From the NCBI RefSeq assembly GCF_000719705.1, contig NZ_JOHO01000027.1:70791-134790 (forward strand): DNA of 64,000 bases. Reading direction: 5' to 3'. The stretch comes from Streptomyces sp. NRRL S-350 (GTDB lineage Bacteria > Actinomycetota > Actinomycetes > Streptomycetales > Streptomycetaceae). Below, piece by piece: positions 47,538-56,426 of this stretch. The notes under the pieces were generated by a model, which was not told where the DNA came from, ran no database searches, and saw only the letters and a list, made by a program, of their open reading frames with translations. Position 1 is the first letter of the stretch. Each line of letters opens with the position of its first letter. Made by a program: the position numbers and the translations under genes.

Positions 47538-48611
47538 TCAGCTGAAGGCGACGCTGGACAGCCGGGCCTTGTAGAACTTGGCGTCGTACCCGTACCCCGT
47601 CAGGGGGCGTGTGAAGTACGTGCCGCCGGAAGGGTTGAAGAACTGCACGTAGGTGTTCCAGTAGCCCTTGTCAGGGTCGGGGAAGTGCACGGGGTCCGTG
47701 ACGTTGATCGCCTGCAGCCAGAAGGATTCGCCGGAAGCGGTCCGGGAGTAGGACTTCACGCCGGCCCCGGTCGGGGTCCACAGCTGGGGGACGGTGCCCG
47801 ACTTGTCCAGCCTCTTCACCGCGCTGCCTTCGGTGAAGAGAAGGTACCCGGGGTCGCGGTAGTCGGTGTCGAGGCTGTGGCCGTTGGAGACCGGGATCCG
47901 CACCCCGCTGTCCGCGAGCCTGAAGTTCAGGGCGCTGCCGGTGCACGCGTACCTGACCAGCAGGTCGGTACCGAGCACCCACAGGTAGGTGCCGTCGTAC
48001 CAGAGGCCGTGCGCGCCGTTGAACTCGAACTCGTCGACCTTGGTGAGGCTCGCGGGATTGTCGGACTGCCCGGCCTGGGGAGCGTAGATGGTGAGGAACC
48101 CCTGCCGGGTGACCGACTTGCCCCCTTCGGTGGTGGTCACCGGGGGGTGGTTGCCAGGGCCTCCGAATCCGGTGTCCGCCTCCGAGGACGCGACAACGAC
48201 GGCACCGACGCCGGGTATGCGTTCGATCGCGTGGGGGTTGCCGTAGGGCCTGGCGGACCAGAGAAGCGCGTCGCCGTCCCCGATGTCGACCATGCCGACC
48301 TTGCCGTAGGACGCGGCGACCAGGGCCACCCAACCGTGCGCGGTGGTGTCCCGGAACCTGACGTCGGACAGGTTGGTCCAGGTGTTGAAGCCGTTCACGA
48401 CCGCCGTCGGCGGTGTCCAGGACCACTTGCGGTTCTGCGGCGTCCAGTCCGTGCCGGCCGGGTGGATGAGGATCTGGTTCTTGGCCTGCTCGCAGACCGC
48501 CACGTCGTACGCGCCGCCGACAGCCTGCGCGTCGGTGGGCATCGCCAGGGATGCGAGCGGTGCGCCGAACGCGGCGGCAGCGGCACCCTTCAGCAACGAT
48601 CTACGGTTCAT
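47538..48611 (-). CDS. Tat-exported DUF6528-like protein
   Basis: A 357-residue protein, ATG 48611. The Tat signal is 'MNRRSLLKGAAAAAFGAPLA' ending near AQA-VG. The mature protein starts 'YDVAVCEQAKNQILIHPAG' and has repeated short strands with Trp and Asp-Gly turns ('VGMVDIGDGDALLWSARPYG', 'AHGLWYDGTYLWVLGTDLLV', 'NGHSLDTDYRDPGYLLFTEG'), a beta-propeller pattern. This matches DUF6528 secreted actinobacterial proteins. Function unknown; extracellular binding or hydrolysis is possible. Confidence 0.8.
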   Translation of the reverse strand: MNRRSLLKGAAAAAFGAPLASLAMPTDAQAVGGAYDVAVCEQAKNQILIHPAGTDWTPQNRKWSWTPPTAVVNGFNTWTNLSDVRFRDTTAHGWVALVAASYGKVGMVDIGDGDALLWSARPYGNPHAIERIPGVGAVVVASSEADTGFGGPGNHPPVTTTEGGKSVTRQGFLTIYAPQAGQSDNPASLTKVDEFEFNGAHGLWYDGTYLWVLGTDLLVRYACTGSALNFRLADSGVRIPVSNGHSLDTDYRDPGYLLFTEGSAVKRLDKSGTVPQLWTPTGAGVKSYSRTASGESFWLQAINVTDPVHFPDPDKGYWNTYVQFFNPSGGTYFTRPLTGYGYDAKFYKARLSSVAFS

Positions 48612-48915
48612 TGGTCCCCCCGGTTTCCGGATCTTGACTGGACGGGAGGCTATCCCATCCGACGGCGGGCGCGGACCTGTCGCAGGACTCGGTGTACGAG
48701 GGCGGCAGTTCGGCCGTAGGTGCAGGCGCAGCGGGGGAGGTCGGCGGCCGGGTCACGGCCGGAACCGGCCGGCGCCGGCGGCCCGTGCCCTGGTCGAGCA
48801 CGGTCGGCGAGACACGTTCTCGCATCCGGGGAACCGTCCCGCTTCGGCTCCGCCGCCCAACCGGCGGCCGGTTCCGGAAGCCCGCTTCGAGCCCGTCCCC
48901 GGGCGCTCCGGCCGC
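48612..48915. other. Gene-free stretch
   Basis: About 300 bases between the Tat protein start and the PIN toxin stop. It should hold the promoter of the Tat protein; no palindrome or repeat was seen. Confidence 0.5.
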
Positions 48916-49308
48916 CTACGGTTCCAGGCGGGGGTCGTCGATGTCGACGGCGACGATCCCGGCCGGGTACAGCTGCGGATTGGCCGTCAGGATCAGGTGC
49001 TGCTGCGGACGCACCGGGGTGGGCAGGCTCGCGGCGAGGGCGTGGGCCAGGTCCTGGCCTCCGTACCCGTCGCGGACCATGGTCGCCACCACCACGGCCG
49101 TACTCGCGTCCAAGGGCTCGCACTCGAGCGACGGCAACGCCAGGACCGCGTGCGCGGCACCCTCGTCCTTGATCTCGGCTTCGACCAGGCACAGGACCGG
49201 AACGAGAAGGTGCTGGAACGGGCTGTGCAGAGCGGAGTCCACGATCCGGTGCAGGCGCGGGTGACCGGCGGCCAGCGCGGACAGGGCGCTGGAATCCAGA
49301 ATGATCAC
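48916..49308 (-). CDS. VapC-like PIN-domain toxin
   Basis: A 130-residue protein, ATG 49308. The PIN motif begins 'MIILDSSALSALAAGH' with the first catalytic Asp at position 5. 'VPVLCLVEAEIKDEG' gives the conserved Glu, and 'MVRDGYGGQDLAHALAAS' the second Asp region. The final 'YPAGIVAVDIDDPRL' is the usual last strand. PIN toxins cleave RNA with Mg2+. Its start overlaps the stop of the antitoxin gene by 4 bases, the typical VapBC coupling. Confidence 0.82.
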   Translation of the reverse strand: MIILDSSALSALAAGHPRLHRIVDSALHSPFQHLLVPVLCLVEAEIKDEGAAHAVLALPSLECEPLDASTAVVVATMVRDGYGGQDLAHALAASLPTPVRPQQHLILTANPQLYPAGIVAVDIDDPRLEP

Positions 49309-49595
49309 GCGCTGCGCCGTGGGGCGACCTTGGCGCGCGCGTCCGCCGCGGCGATGTCGTAGACCCGCTGCAGCAGGTCCGGGCCGTCGTCCAGCTCCGT
49401 GTCGGTGAGGGTCATCCCGAAGTGCTCCCGGAGCAGCCGGCGGCCTTCGGCCACGCGCTCCGCGATCTGCTCCGCGGTGGGCTGCCGCTCCACCAGCAGC
49501 GCCACCTGGGCGCCGATCGTGGTGCCGCGGGCCGCCGCGAGGGCGGCCAGCCGGTCCCGCGTACCAGGGGAAACCTTGATCGTCGCATCGGCCAT
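49305..49595 (-). CDS. VapB-like antitoxin
   Basis: A 96-residue protein; ATG 49595 is favoured over 49610 because 'MADATIKVSPGTRDRLAALAA' then places a ribbon-helix-helix strand at the N-terminus. The helix 'GTTIGAQVALLVERQPTAEQ' follows, and the acidic C-terminus 'DTELDDGPDLLQRVYDIA' would occupy the PIN active site. It lies directly upstream of the PIN gene (4-base overlap), and a 10-bp inverted repeat precedes it, consistent with autoregulation. Confidence 0.8.
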   Translation of the reverse strand: MADATIKVSPGTRDRLAALAAARGTTIGAQVALLVERQPTAEQIAERVAEGRRLLREHFGMTLTDTELDDGPDLLQRVYDIAAADARAKVAPRRSA

Positions 49596-49612
49596 ACCAC
49601 GATCGTACACCT

Positions 49613-49635
49613 GCGGTACACCAGCGGTGTACCGC
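49613..49635. promoter_or_regulatory. Operator of the VapBC-like pair
   Basis: GCGGTACACC (49613-49622) and GGTGTACCGC (49626-49635) are perfect inverted arms around AGC. The site is 18 bases upstream of the antitoxin start, in the position of a ribbon-helix-helix operator. Confidence 0.7.
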
Positions 49636-49689
49636 TCGGAGCTCGGGCCCGGGCTGCCCGAGCGGGGGCGGGCCGGGCCCCGGCGTCCA

Positions 49690-49740
49690 CGGCCGCTCGG
49701 TCGGCGGTCAGCGGTCGGCGGTCAGCGGTCAGCGGTCGAC
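49690..49740. repeat. 7-bp GCGGTCG/GCGGTCA tandem repeat
   Basis: Six or so units alternating CGGTCGG and CGGTCAG run between the toxin-antitoxin operator and the next gene's stop codon. Non-coding. Confidence 0.7.
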
Positions 49741-49745
49741 TGCAC

Positions 49746-50108
49746 TCACCTGCGCTGCGGCCCGGACCACCGGCCCCGCCACCGCCCGATGCCCTGGTCC
49801 TCTTGGTCGTCGCAGCGCAGTTCCCGGTCGCCGAAGGCATCGCGGAGGCCCTCCAGTGGAACGACGGTCGCCTCGGCGCCGGGTTCCGCGACGTGCCGCA
49901 CCTCGATCCAGCCCTCGCGGACGAACCGGACCAGCGGAGCGAGGTCCGCCGCCACGTACGCCCGCAGCTCCTCGCCCGCCAGGCCTGGCGGCAGATCGTC
50001 GAGGATCCCGAACGGTCCCGTCAGCCAGCCGCTCGGCTCCCGGGCGCACACCCGGAACCGGTCCTCGTCCTCGGTCAGGTCCAGCTGGTGGATGTGGTGG
50101 GCGGGCGC
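49746..50108 (-). CDS. Conserved hypothetical protein, start unresolved
   Basis: The frame gives a coherent ~118-residue sequence: 'HHIHQLDLTEDEDRFRVCAR', 'EPSGWLTGPFGILDDLPPGL', 'EELRAYVAADLAPLVRFVRE' and 'GWIEVRHVAEPGAEATVVPL', ending 'QGIGRWRGRWSGPQRR'. No ATG, GTG or TTG lies near the beginning of the similarity, so it is either truncated at its 5' end or begins with a rare codon. No family known. Confidence 0.5.
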   Translation of the reverse strand, partial: APAHHIHQLDLTEDEDRFRVCAREPSGWLTGPFGILDDLPPGLAGEELRAYVAADLAPLVRFVREGWIEVRHVAEPGAEATVVPLEGLRDAFGDRELRCDDQEDQGIGRWRGRWSGPQRR

Positions 50109-50426
50109 CCGGGGCGTACGCGGCGGAAGTCCAGCGGCGATCCCCCGCCTCGGTCGCCCGCAGTGCGAGGGTCGGCGCCTTGGACCCCGGGCCGGCGCCG
50201 AGGCAAGACCAGCGGCCCTGCCGTGACCGGGCGGTGAGCACCCGTCACCCGGTGGGGCGGGCGCCTCCCGTTCCCGGCGCCGCCGGGGCTTCCCCGCACG
50301 GCCGGGGCGGACCCGGCCGCGCGGATCGGCGCTGGCGGGAACACATGCCGCGCTATACCGTTGGTCCCCGTCCGCGCCGCTGAACCCCATCGCGCGAAGA
50401 CCACCGTCAAGCTCAGGACAGGACGT

Positions 50427-51080
50427 ATGCCGGCAGAGATCTCGCCCACCGGGAACCACCCCGACCGCAGTTCGCAGCCCGGGATGCGGGCCTCCCACGT
50501 GGACCGGGACCGGGTGGCCGAGCTGCTGCGGGTCGCGGCGGGCGACGGCCGGCTGACCGCGGACGAACTGGACGAGCGTCTGGAGGCTGCCCTGTCGGCG
50601 CGGACGGTCGGCGAACTGGCCGACCTCACCGTCGACCTGCCGCCCGTGTCGCTCTTCGGCGGCGGGGCAGTGGCGGAGGTCAAGGACCTCCTGCGGATCG
50701 ACCAGAAGTGGAGCACGGTCAAGAAGTCGGGCCGCTGGGTGGTGCCGCGTCGGCTGGAGCTCTCCGTGGAGTGGTGCGACGTGACGCTCGACTTCACCCA
50801 GGCGGTGATCACGCAGGACACCCTGCAGATCGACCTGGACATGCGCGGCAAGACCCTGACGCTGATCACCAAGCCGGGCATCGTGGTCGACGCCGACGCC
50901 TTGGCACTGGAGTTCGCCAAGGTCAGGAACCACCCGACCGATGACTCCGGCACACCGACCACGCTGCGGGTGGAGCTGGTCGGCAAGAAGAGCTTCGGCC
51001 GCGTGGTCGTGCGCCCGCCACGGCGGCCGGCCGGCCAGTGGATCCGCAGGGGGCACGCCCCCCTGCCCGGCGGGGACTGA
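50427..51080 (+). CDS. DUF1707 domain protein
   Basis: A 217-residue protein from ATG 50427 after AGGACAGGA. Residues ~20-72 are a DUF1707 domain: 'MRASHVDRDRVAELLRVAAG' and 'GRLTADELDERLEAALSART'. A cell-wall-active-type C-terminal beta domain follows ('SGRWVVPRRLELSVEWCDVT', 'IDLDMRGKTLTLITKPGIVV'). Such proteins are common in actinobacteria, cytoplasmic or membrane-associated, and of unknown function. No membrane helix is present here. A hairpin immediately follows the stop codon. Confidence 0.88.
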   Translation: MPAEISPTGNHPDRSSQPGMRASHVDRDRVAELLRVAAGDGRLTADELDERLEAALSARTVGELADLTVDLPPVSLFGGGAVAEVKDLLRIDQKWSTVKKSGRWVVPRRLELSVEWCDVTLDFTQAVITQDTLQIDLDMRGKTLTLITKPGIVVDADALALEFAKVRNHPTDDSGTPTTLRVELVGKKSFGRVVVRPPRRPAGQWIRRGHAPLPGGD

Positions 51081-51101
51081 CCCGCCCGCGGCCTGCGGGT
51101 C
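51079..51101 (+). terminator. Hairpin overlapping the DUF1707 stop codon
   Basis: GACCCGC (51079-51085) pairs with GCGGGTC (51095-51101) with a 9-base loop. It begins within the TGA and probably ends the transcript. Confidence 0.5.
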
Positions 51102-51384
51102 GGGGGCGGTCCGAGGGGGTAGCGGTGGGGCCCGGGTGAACTGGCGGGCCTGCATCGCCGGTTCGAGACAACGGACGGCCCACAGGTCGTGAGTTCGGCG
51201 CAGGTCCTGCTCGACCGTGACACCTCCGTGCCAGGGGATGAGGGATATCCGCCCACGTCACAGCACTCGACAGCACCCCCCACGACAGCAGGCACGACAG
51301 CACCCCCCACCGCCGACGGGCTGCCTTGCGGACAGGCCCATAAAGGGGTCGCGCGTGCCACCGTCCGGATGATGAGGTGGCACG
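51081..51384. other. Gene-free stretch
   Basis: About 300 bases. CGACAGCACCCCCCAC occurs twice (near 51267 and 51296). GATGAGGTGG at the right end is the ribosome site of the next gene. Confidence 0.5.
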
Positions 51385-52353
51385 GTGACCAAGCATGACG
51401 AGTCGGACACCGTCCGACCGCTGACGCTGGCCTGGGTGCGCCGGCACCTGGAAGCCGGCGAGTGGATCGTCGGAGCCGAGGCGCTGCACGGCGGCGCCAC
51501 CGCCGAGATGCGCAGGCTGACCATCGGCACGCGGGAGGCAGGCACCCGGTACCTGGTGCTGCGTTCCTTCGTCGGCCCGACCCGGCAGGGGCCGGCCGAG
51601 GAGCTCCTGCACCGGGAGGCCGACGCCCTGACCACGCTCACCGGCACCGGCGTGCCCGCTCCCGCCCTGGTGGCCGTCGACCCGGGCGCCGCGCACTGCG
51701 AGTACCCCTCGCTCCTGATGACCCACCTGCCGGGCCGGCCGGTCCTGGACGACGAGGGGCTTGGGCCGCGCCTGCCCCTGCTGGCCCGTCAGCTCGTGGC
51801 CATCCACGCGGTGCGCCCGGCCGTGCGGCCCCGGGAGTACGTGGCGCTGACGACCGCCGACACGGTCGTGACCCCCCGGGGCGCCGACGCCGCGCTCTGG
51901 GCCGCCGCGATCGACGTGATCCGCAGGCCCGCGCCGCGCTACGAAGGGCGCTTCCTGCACCGGGACTTCCAGCCCGGAAACGTGCTGTTCGACGTGCCCG
52001 GGGACGCGCCCGGCACCCCCGGTGCCCGGATCACCGGCGTCGTCGACTGGGCGGCGGCCTCCTGGGGCCCGGCGGACCTCGACGTGGCGCACTGCTCCAC
52101 CAATCTCGCGCTGCTGCACGGCCCGACGTGGGGCCTGCGCTTCACCGAGGCGTACCAGGAGGCCGGCGGAACGCTGGCCGCGGCCGCGGACGAGCGGCTG
52201 TACTGGCAGGTGCGGGTGCCACTGGCGTTCTCGGAGGAAGTGCAGTGGGTGGCGCAGCCGTGGCAGGAGGCAGGCCGGACCGAGCTGACGCCACGAGCCG
52301 TGGCGGAACGGCTGGACGCGTATGTCACCTCCCTGATGGACGCGCCGGCCTGA
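51385..52353 (+). CDS. Aminoglycoside phosphotransferase (APH)-family enzyme
   Basis: A 322-residue protein from GTG 51385 with GAGGTGG ahead. The kinase-like fold shows 'TRYLVLRSFVG' (nucleotide strand), 'LTTLTGTGVPAPALVAVDPG', 'SLLMTHLPGRPVLDD' and the catalytic loop 'RFLHRDFQPGNVLFD' (H192, D194, N199). 'ITGVVDWAAASWGPADLDVA' supplies the metal Asp. All catalytic residues are intact. Substrates in this family include aminoglycosides, macrolides, homoserine and choline; none can be chosen from sequence. Confidence 0.9.
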   Translation: MTKHDESDTVRPLTLAWVRRHLEAGEWIVGAEALHGGATAEMRRLTIGTREAGTRYLVLRSFVGPTRQGPAEELLHREADALTTLTGTGVPAPALVAVDPGAAHCEYPSLLMTHLPGRPVLDDEGLGPRLPLLARQLVAIHAVRPAVRPREYVALTTADTVVTPRGADAALWAAAIDVIRRPAPRYEGRFLHRDFQPGNVLFDVPGDAPGTPGARITGVVDWAAASWGPADLDVAHCSTNLALLHGPTWGLRFTEAYQEAGGTLAAAADERLYWQVRVPLAFSEEVQWVAQPWQEAGRTELTPRAVAERLDAYVTSLMDAPA

Positions 52354-52497
52354 GCCGAGGCGCAGGCGGCCCGGGGCGCGGCCACCGGCTCCCGCTTGGT
52401 CTGGACCGGTAGCACCTGGGGATCCGACCCCTCGACCTCCCGGTCGCCTGACGGTAGCGTGGGGCCGGAGCGGGGCGCCGAATTGCGGGGGTGGGCC

Positions 52498-53331
52498 ATG
52501 CATGTGACGCCGAGTCAGGCTTTTCACCACCGGTGGTGCGCGGCGGTGGCGGCGCAGGACCTCGCGGCCCTCAAGGGGCTCTACCACCCCGATGCGGTGA
52601 TGCTGTCGTCGACGACGGGCTCGGTCCAGGCCGGCGCCGAACAGATCCTGGCCGGCTACGCGCAGCTGTTCCGTACGGTCGGCGCGATGACGACGACGGC
52701 CGTGGAGGAGTTCACCGACCTGGGTGACGTGATCCGCGTGGAGTCCGTCCGCTCGACCGCCTTCGCCCCGATGCTGGCCTACGACGTCTTTGCCCTGGAC
52801 GACGGGCGGGCACGGGTCCACGTCACCGGGTCCATCAGGCCCCGACCAGCGGCGCCGGCTCCCCCGCAGCACAGCGTCCCCACCCCGGGGCAGAACCTCC
52901 ACCGACGGATCTGGGACGCCATCGACGCCCGGGACGCGACAGCGCTGCGCGCCGTGTACGCCCCCGACGCCGCCCAGACCGTCGTCGGCGGGGTCATCCG
53001 GGGCGCGGACGCCATCGTGCAGGCCACCTGGCAGAACTGGCACGACGGCAACACGACGCGGCTCAAGGCCGTGACCGCCTTCACCGACGCACCCCAGGCC
53101 ATGTGCGCGGAAGGCGTCGCCGAAGTCGCGCTCCAGGACACCCGCTTCGACACCGCCTACTACCAGGTGTGGCTCCTGCGGGCCGGGCTGGTCACGCACT
53201 GCGTCACCGGTCTGATCTCCCCCCGCCCGAACGAACTGCGCCAGGGCCTCGAGCGCCTGTCCGACGCGCGGCTCAAGGCCGCCCAGGCCGTCACGCTCGG
53301 TATGGCGATGCGCGTACCGCGGGCCTGGTGA
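52498..53331 (+). CDS. Protein with two NTF2/SnoaL-like domains
   Basis: A 277-residue protein, ATG 52498. Two tandem copies of the SnoaL-like opening are visible: 'FHHRWCAAVAAQDLAALKGL' with 'YHPDAVM..AGAEQILAGYAQLF', and 'RRIWDAIDARDATALRAVYA' with 'PDAAQTVVGGVIRGADAIVQ'. Each forms an alpha+beta cone used as a small-molecule pocket or cyclase/isomerase. The fused double domain is less common than the ~130-residue single form. No pathway gene is adjacent. Confidence 0.8.
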   Translation: MHVTPSQAFHHRWCAAVAAQDLAALKGLYHPDAVMLSSTTGSVQAGAEQILAGYAQLFRTVGAMTTTAVEEFTDLGDVIRVESVRSTAFAPMLAYDVFALDDGRARVHVTGSIRPRPAAPAPPQHSVPTPGQNLHRRIWDAIDARDATALRAVYAPDAAQTVVGGVIRGADAIVQATWQNWHDGNTTRLKAVTAFTDAPQAMCAEGVAEVALQDTRFDTAYYQVWLLRAGLVTHCVTGLISPRPNELRQGLERLSDARLKAAQAVTLGMAMRVPRAW

Positions 53332-53390
53332 CCGGGCCAGGACTGGCAGCAGAAGCTGGTCGAGGTGCGGGCCGGGCCCGGCGTTTCCGA

Positions 53391-53462
53391 CGGCGCTACC
53401 GGCTCGGGACAGCGGGACAGCGGGACAGCGGGACGGCGCTACCGGCTCGGGACGGCGGGACA
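53391..53462. repeat. Short direct repeats over the hydrolase 3' end
   Basis: CGGCGCTACCGGCTCGGGAC occurs twice around three GGGACAGC(GG) units. They alter the hydrolase C-terminus and contain its stop codon. Confidence 0.75.
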
Positions 53463-54325
53463 GTCCGCCAGAACGCGCGGAGGGCGCTGACCAGTGCCTC
53501 GGGCGCGTCCTCGGCGATGTGGTGGCCGGAGTCGATCGGGCCGCCCTCCAACCGGTCGCCCGCCCAGTCGCGCCAGACGCCCAGCACGTCGCCGTAGAGG
53601 GCGGCCATGTCGTCGCGGGTCGCCCACAGCACCTGGAGCGGGCGGTCGATGCGCCGGCCCGCCCGCAGGTCGGCGTCGTCGTGCTCCCGGTCGACACCGA
53701 GGCCGGCCCGGTAGTCCTCGCACATCGCGTGCACGGTGGCCGGGTCGTGGATCGCGTGCCGGTAGTCCTCGTACGCTTCGGCTCCCATCTGCTCCGGGCA
53801 GGCCCGGTACCAGGCGTCGGGGTCGGCGTTGATGACGCGTTCGGCGGGCTTGTCGGTCTGCCCGAGGAAGAACCAGTGCCACCAGAGCGCGGCGAACCCC
53901 GCGTCGCAACGCCGCAGCGCCTCGCCGATGGGGACGGCGTCCAGCACGCTGACCGCGGACACGGCCTCCGGATGGTCCAGCGCGAGCCGGGTGGCCACGT
54001 ACGCGCCCCGGTCATGCCCGACCACGGAGAACCGTTCGTGCCCCAGCCCGCGCATCACCGCAAGGCAGTCGTTCGCCATGGCGCGCTTGGAGTAGGGCTC
54101 GTGCCGCATGTCCGTGGGGGGCTTCTCGGACCGGCCGTAGCCGCGCAGGTCGGGGCAGACCACCGTGTGGCCGGCCGACACCAGCAGGGGCGCGACGCGG
54201 TGCCAGGTCGCGTGGGTGCGCGGGTGGCCGTGCAGCAGGAGTACGGCGGGACCGCTGCCGCCGTGGCGGACCCGCAGCCGGGCTCCGTCACCCTCGCACC
54301 GGGCCAGCTCGAAGCCGTCGAACAT
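53396..54325 (-). CDS. Alpha/beta hydrolase (haloacetate dehalogenase/epoxide hydrolase type)
   Basis: A 309-residue enzyme from ATG 54325 with GGGAGGCGG; the 31-residue upstream extension is rejected. 'VLLLHGHPRTHATWHRVAPL' carries the oxyanion HGxP, and 'FSVVGHDRGAYVATRLALDH' the nucleophile Asp105 (D rather than S, as in dehalogenases and epoxide hydrolases). 'WWHWFFLGQTDKPAERVI' is the cap typical of fluoroacetate dehalogenases, and 'GGPIDSGHHIAEDAPEAL' the catalytic His. The last ~18 residues come from GGGACAGC repeats and are probably not functional. Confidence 0.9.
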   Translation of the reverse strand: MFDGFELARCEGDGARLRVRHGGSGPAVLLLHGHPRTHATWHRVAPLLVSAGHTVVCPDLRGYGRSEKPPTDMRHEPYSKRAMANDCLAVMRGLGHERFSVVGHDRGAYVATRLALDHPEAVSAVSVLDAVPIGEALRRCDAGFAALWWHWFFLGQTDKPAERVINADPDAWYRACPEQMGAEAYEDYRHAIHDPATVHAMCEDYRAGLGVDREHDDADLRAGRRIDRPLQVLWATRDDMAALYGDVLGVWRDWAGDRLEGGPIDSGHHIAEDAPEALVSALRAFWRTVPPSRAGSAVPLSRCPAVPSR

Positions 54326-54603
54326 GGAACCGCCTCCCCTGCCTAGGACCTTCAGCCTCTGCCCCGGAACTCCCGACCCATGCGGCGAGCGTCCCACCGG
54401 CCCGGCGCGGCCCCGCACGGCCCGGCACGGCCCGGCCGCATCCCCCCGCGGGGCGGCGATGTCGAGTTCAGCTCACGCTGCTGCCGACAGCGTGGGGCGG
54501 GGATACGCAGCCGAGGCGTGCGCAGCGGCGCTGCGCCGGGGCGGCTCCTGGCAATGCCGCGCCCTGCGCGGAGGCGCAGTCGAACTCTCGCTCCTGGAGC
54601 GTC

Positions 54604-55185
54604 TCAACGCGGGGAGAGAGTGCTCCGGCCCTGCCGATCCTGCGGGACCGAGCCGTCCAGCGAAGTGCCCCGGATCGACATGAGGACCATCAGGGCACCG
54701 CCGCAGACAATGGCCGAATCGGCGAGGTTGAACACCGCGAAGTGCTCGACGGAGATGAAGTCGACGACGTGCCCGCGAAAGACAGCGGGTGCCCGAAAGA
54801 TCCGGTCCGTCAGATTGCCGAGCGCGCCCCCGAGCATCAGGCCCAGGGCGACAGCCCAGGGAAGGCTCTGAAGCCTCCGCGCGACACGCGTGATGACCAC
54901 GACGACCGCGACCGCGATCGCCGTGAACACAGCAGTGAAGGCCTGGCCACTGCTGAAAGCCGCTCCGGAGTTGCGGAACAGTTGCAGCGTCAGTACGCGG
55001 CCCGCCACGGTAACGGGCTCCTGGCCTTCCAACCGCGAGACAGCCATGAGCTTGCTGCCGAGATCCAGGGCATAGGCGAGAACGGCCGCCGTCAGCAGAG
55101 CGGTCAGAGCCAGCGTGCGTGTGCGCTTGTCAACGGCACGCGTGGCGGTCCCGGGCTCGGTCTGCGAGGAACCGTCGGTAGTCAT
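54604..55185 (-). CDS. lspA: Lipoprotein signal peptidase (signal peptidase II)
   Basis: A 193-residue integral membrane aspartyl protease, start ATG 55185. The four helices and family motifs are present: '[14 protein letters not shown]', '[15 protein letters not shown]' (conserved NxGAAFS), '[19 protein letters not shown]' (Asn-Leu-x-Asp-Arg with the first catalytic Asp) and '[20 protein letters not shown]' (second catalytic Asp). It removes lipoprotein signal peptides at the lipobox Cys. It stands alone rather than in the usual lspA-rluD arrangement, so it may be an extra copy. Lipoproteins at 11795 and 55428 are possible local substrates. Confidence 0.92.
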   Translation of the reverse strand: MTTDGSSQTEPGTATRAVDKRTRTLALTALLTAAVLAYALDLGSKLMAVSRLEGQEPVTVAGRVLTLQLFRNSGAAFSSGQAFTAVFTAIAVAVVVVITRVARRLQSLPWAVALGLMLGGALGNLTDRIFRAPAVFRGHVVDFISVEHFAVFNLADSAIVCGGALMVLMSIRGTSLDGSVPQDRQGRSTLSPR

Positions 55186-55427
55186 GATCCGCTCCGTGGA
55201 TGCCGAACCGCCCTGGACAGCACCACAGTACAAGGCCTGCGAGGCGACACGTCGGGCAGCGGTTGGATCCGGCTTTCACACCCCGGTGGTCGGACCCTGC
55301 CGGGTCGAACGTCATCGCGCCGTCCGATCAGCAACCCGCCCGCGCTCGGCCGCAGTTCCCACCCTCCGCGTGGCCGTATCAACGACTCGACTGGTTGTCA
55401 GGTCACAGGCTCTTTCCCCTTGTCAGG

Positions 55428-56021
55428 TCACAGGCTCGTTCCGCTTGTGCCGTCGAGTGGATCGCGGCGGTCATGCGGAACGCCCGGTGGCGTCGCGGTG
55501 CCGTCACCGACGGCCGGCAGCTCGCCGGACTCCGGCACCTTGCGAAGCAGTTCGCTGTCCGCGCAGAAGCTGTCCGGATCGTCGATGAGGCACAGGGCGT
55601 ACCTGCCGTCGATGCGGAAGACACTCGGGGAGAAGCTGCGGCAGGAGCGGGACGGTCCCGGTGGGCCGGTGACGGGGCGGTAGATGTGGACCGCGGCCTC
55701 GTAGCCCTCGGTGGCCCGCTCGGCGGTATGGGCGGAGGAGTCGGAGTCGCGGACGTAGAAACGCCAGGTCCCCTCCGGACCGCAGGAACTGCTCAGCCGG
55801 CGGCCGGTGACAGCCGCGCGGTGATCGGTTTCGAACCGCAGCGCGATGCCGCCGTCGGAGTCCGTCCAGGTGCCGACCAGGTCGCTCCCGTTGATCAGCA
55901 CCTCGTCCGGCCGGTTGCCGCCCAGAGCCCCACAGCCCGGCGCTGCCGCAACCGTGGACCCCATCACCATCACCCAAGCCGCGACACGCATACCGCGCGG
56001 CCGTCGCCCGGCCGTTGCCAT
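55428..56021 (-). CDS. Putative lipoprotein
   Basis: About 197 residues from ATG 56021; GTG 56030 with AAGGGGGG ahead is an alternative. Signal 'MRVAAWVMVMGSTVAAAPGC' ends in a lipobox (AAPG-C). The mature domain 'DLVGTWTDSDGGIALRFETD' followed by 'EGTWRFYVRDSDSSAHTAER' resembles small lipocalin-like or AttH-like beta domains, with cysteines (SRSCRSF, ALCLIDDPDSFCADS) that could form disulfides. Function unknown. A perfect 14-bp palindrome lies about 107 bases upstream. Confidence 0.75.
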   Translation of the reverse strand: MATAGRRPRGMRVAAWVMVMGSTVAAAPGCGALGGNRPDEVLINGSDLVGTWTDSDGGIALRFETDHRAAVTGRRLSSSCGPEGTWRFYVRDSDSSAHTAERATEGYEAAVHIYRPVTGPPGPSRSCRSFSPSVFRIDGRYALCLIDDPDSFCADSELLRKVPESGELPAVGDGTATPPGVPHDRRDPLDGTSGTSL

Positions 56022-56127
56022 CGCATCCACGTGGGGCCCCCCTTCCCACCCAGCGCCCAACGCAGTACCGGACCGCCCGCCCTCTGCGGGCCGACAACCG
56101 GTCGAACGCCCCCATCATGGCACCATA

Positions 56128-56141
56128 TTGAACGCGTTCAA
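56128..56141. promoter_or_regulatory. TTGAACGCGTTCAA palindrome
   Basis: A perfect 14-bp palindrome with a central CG, the general form of LacI-family operators, between the divergent lipoprotein (start 56021) and Sel1-like (start 56427) genes. No LacI gene is adjacent. Confidence 0.5.
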
Positions 56142-56426
56142 GTCGGCGGGTGCCGGAACACCCGGCGGCCCCAGTCCGACCAGGCCACCGAGCAGCGGAC
56201 AACCCGTCACGCCGTCGGCGCGCAGCACCAGGCTGCCGGGATCACGTCTCCGCTCCTGCTCTGCGCGCCGACTCTCCTACTCCTCCCCTTGACGCCCCGG
56301 TGTCCGGGCTTCCACCCCCCCGGCCCCCGCCGAAGGCGCCCAGGGACAAGCGGTCGGAGCCCGCCAACGACAATCGGAACCGGACCGGTGCGAGTGCCGG
56401 CAGACGTATCTGCCAAGATCGCCCGC

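Noticed and set aside
55200..56426. Long N-terminal extension of the Sel1-like protein
   Set aside because: It would read antisense through the lipoprotein gene and the palindrome; ATG 56427 gives a compact protein.
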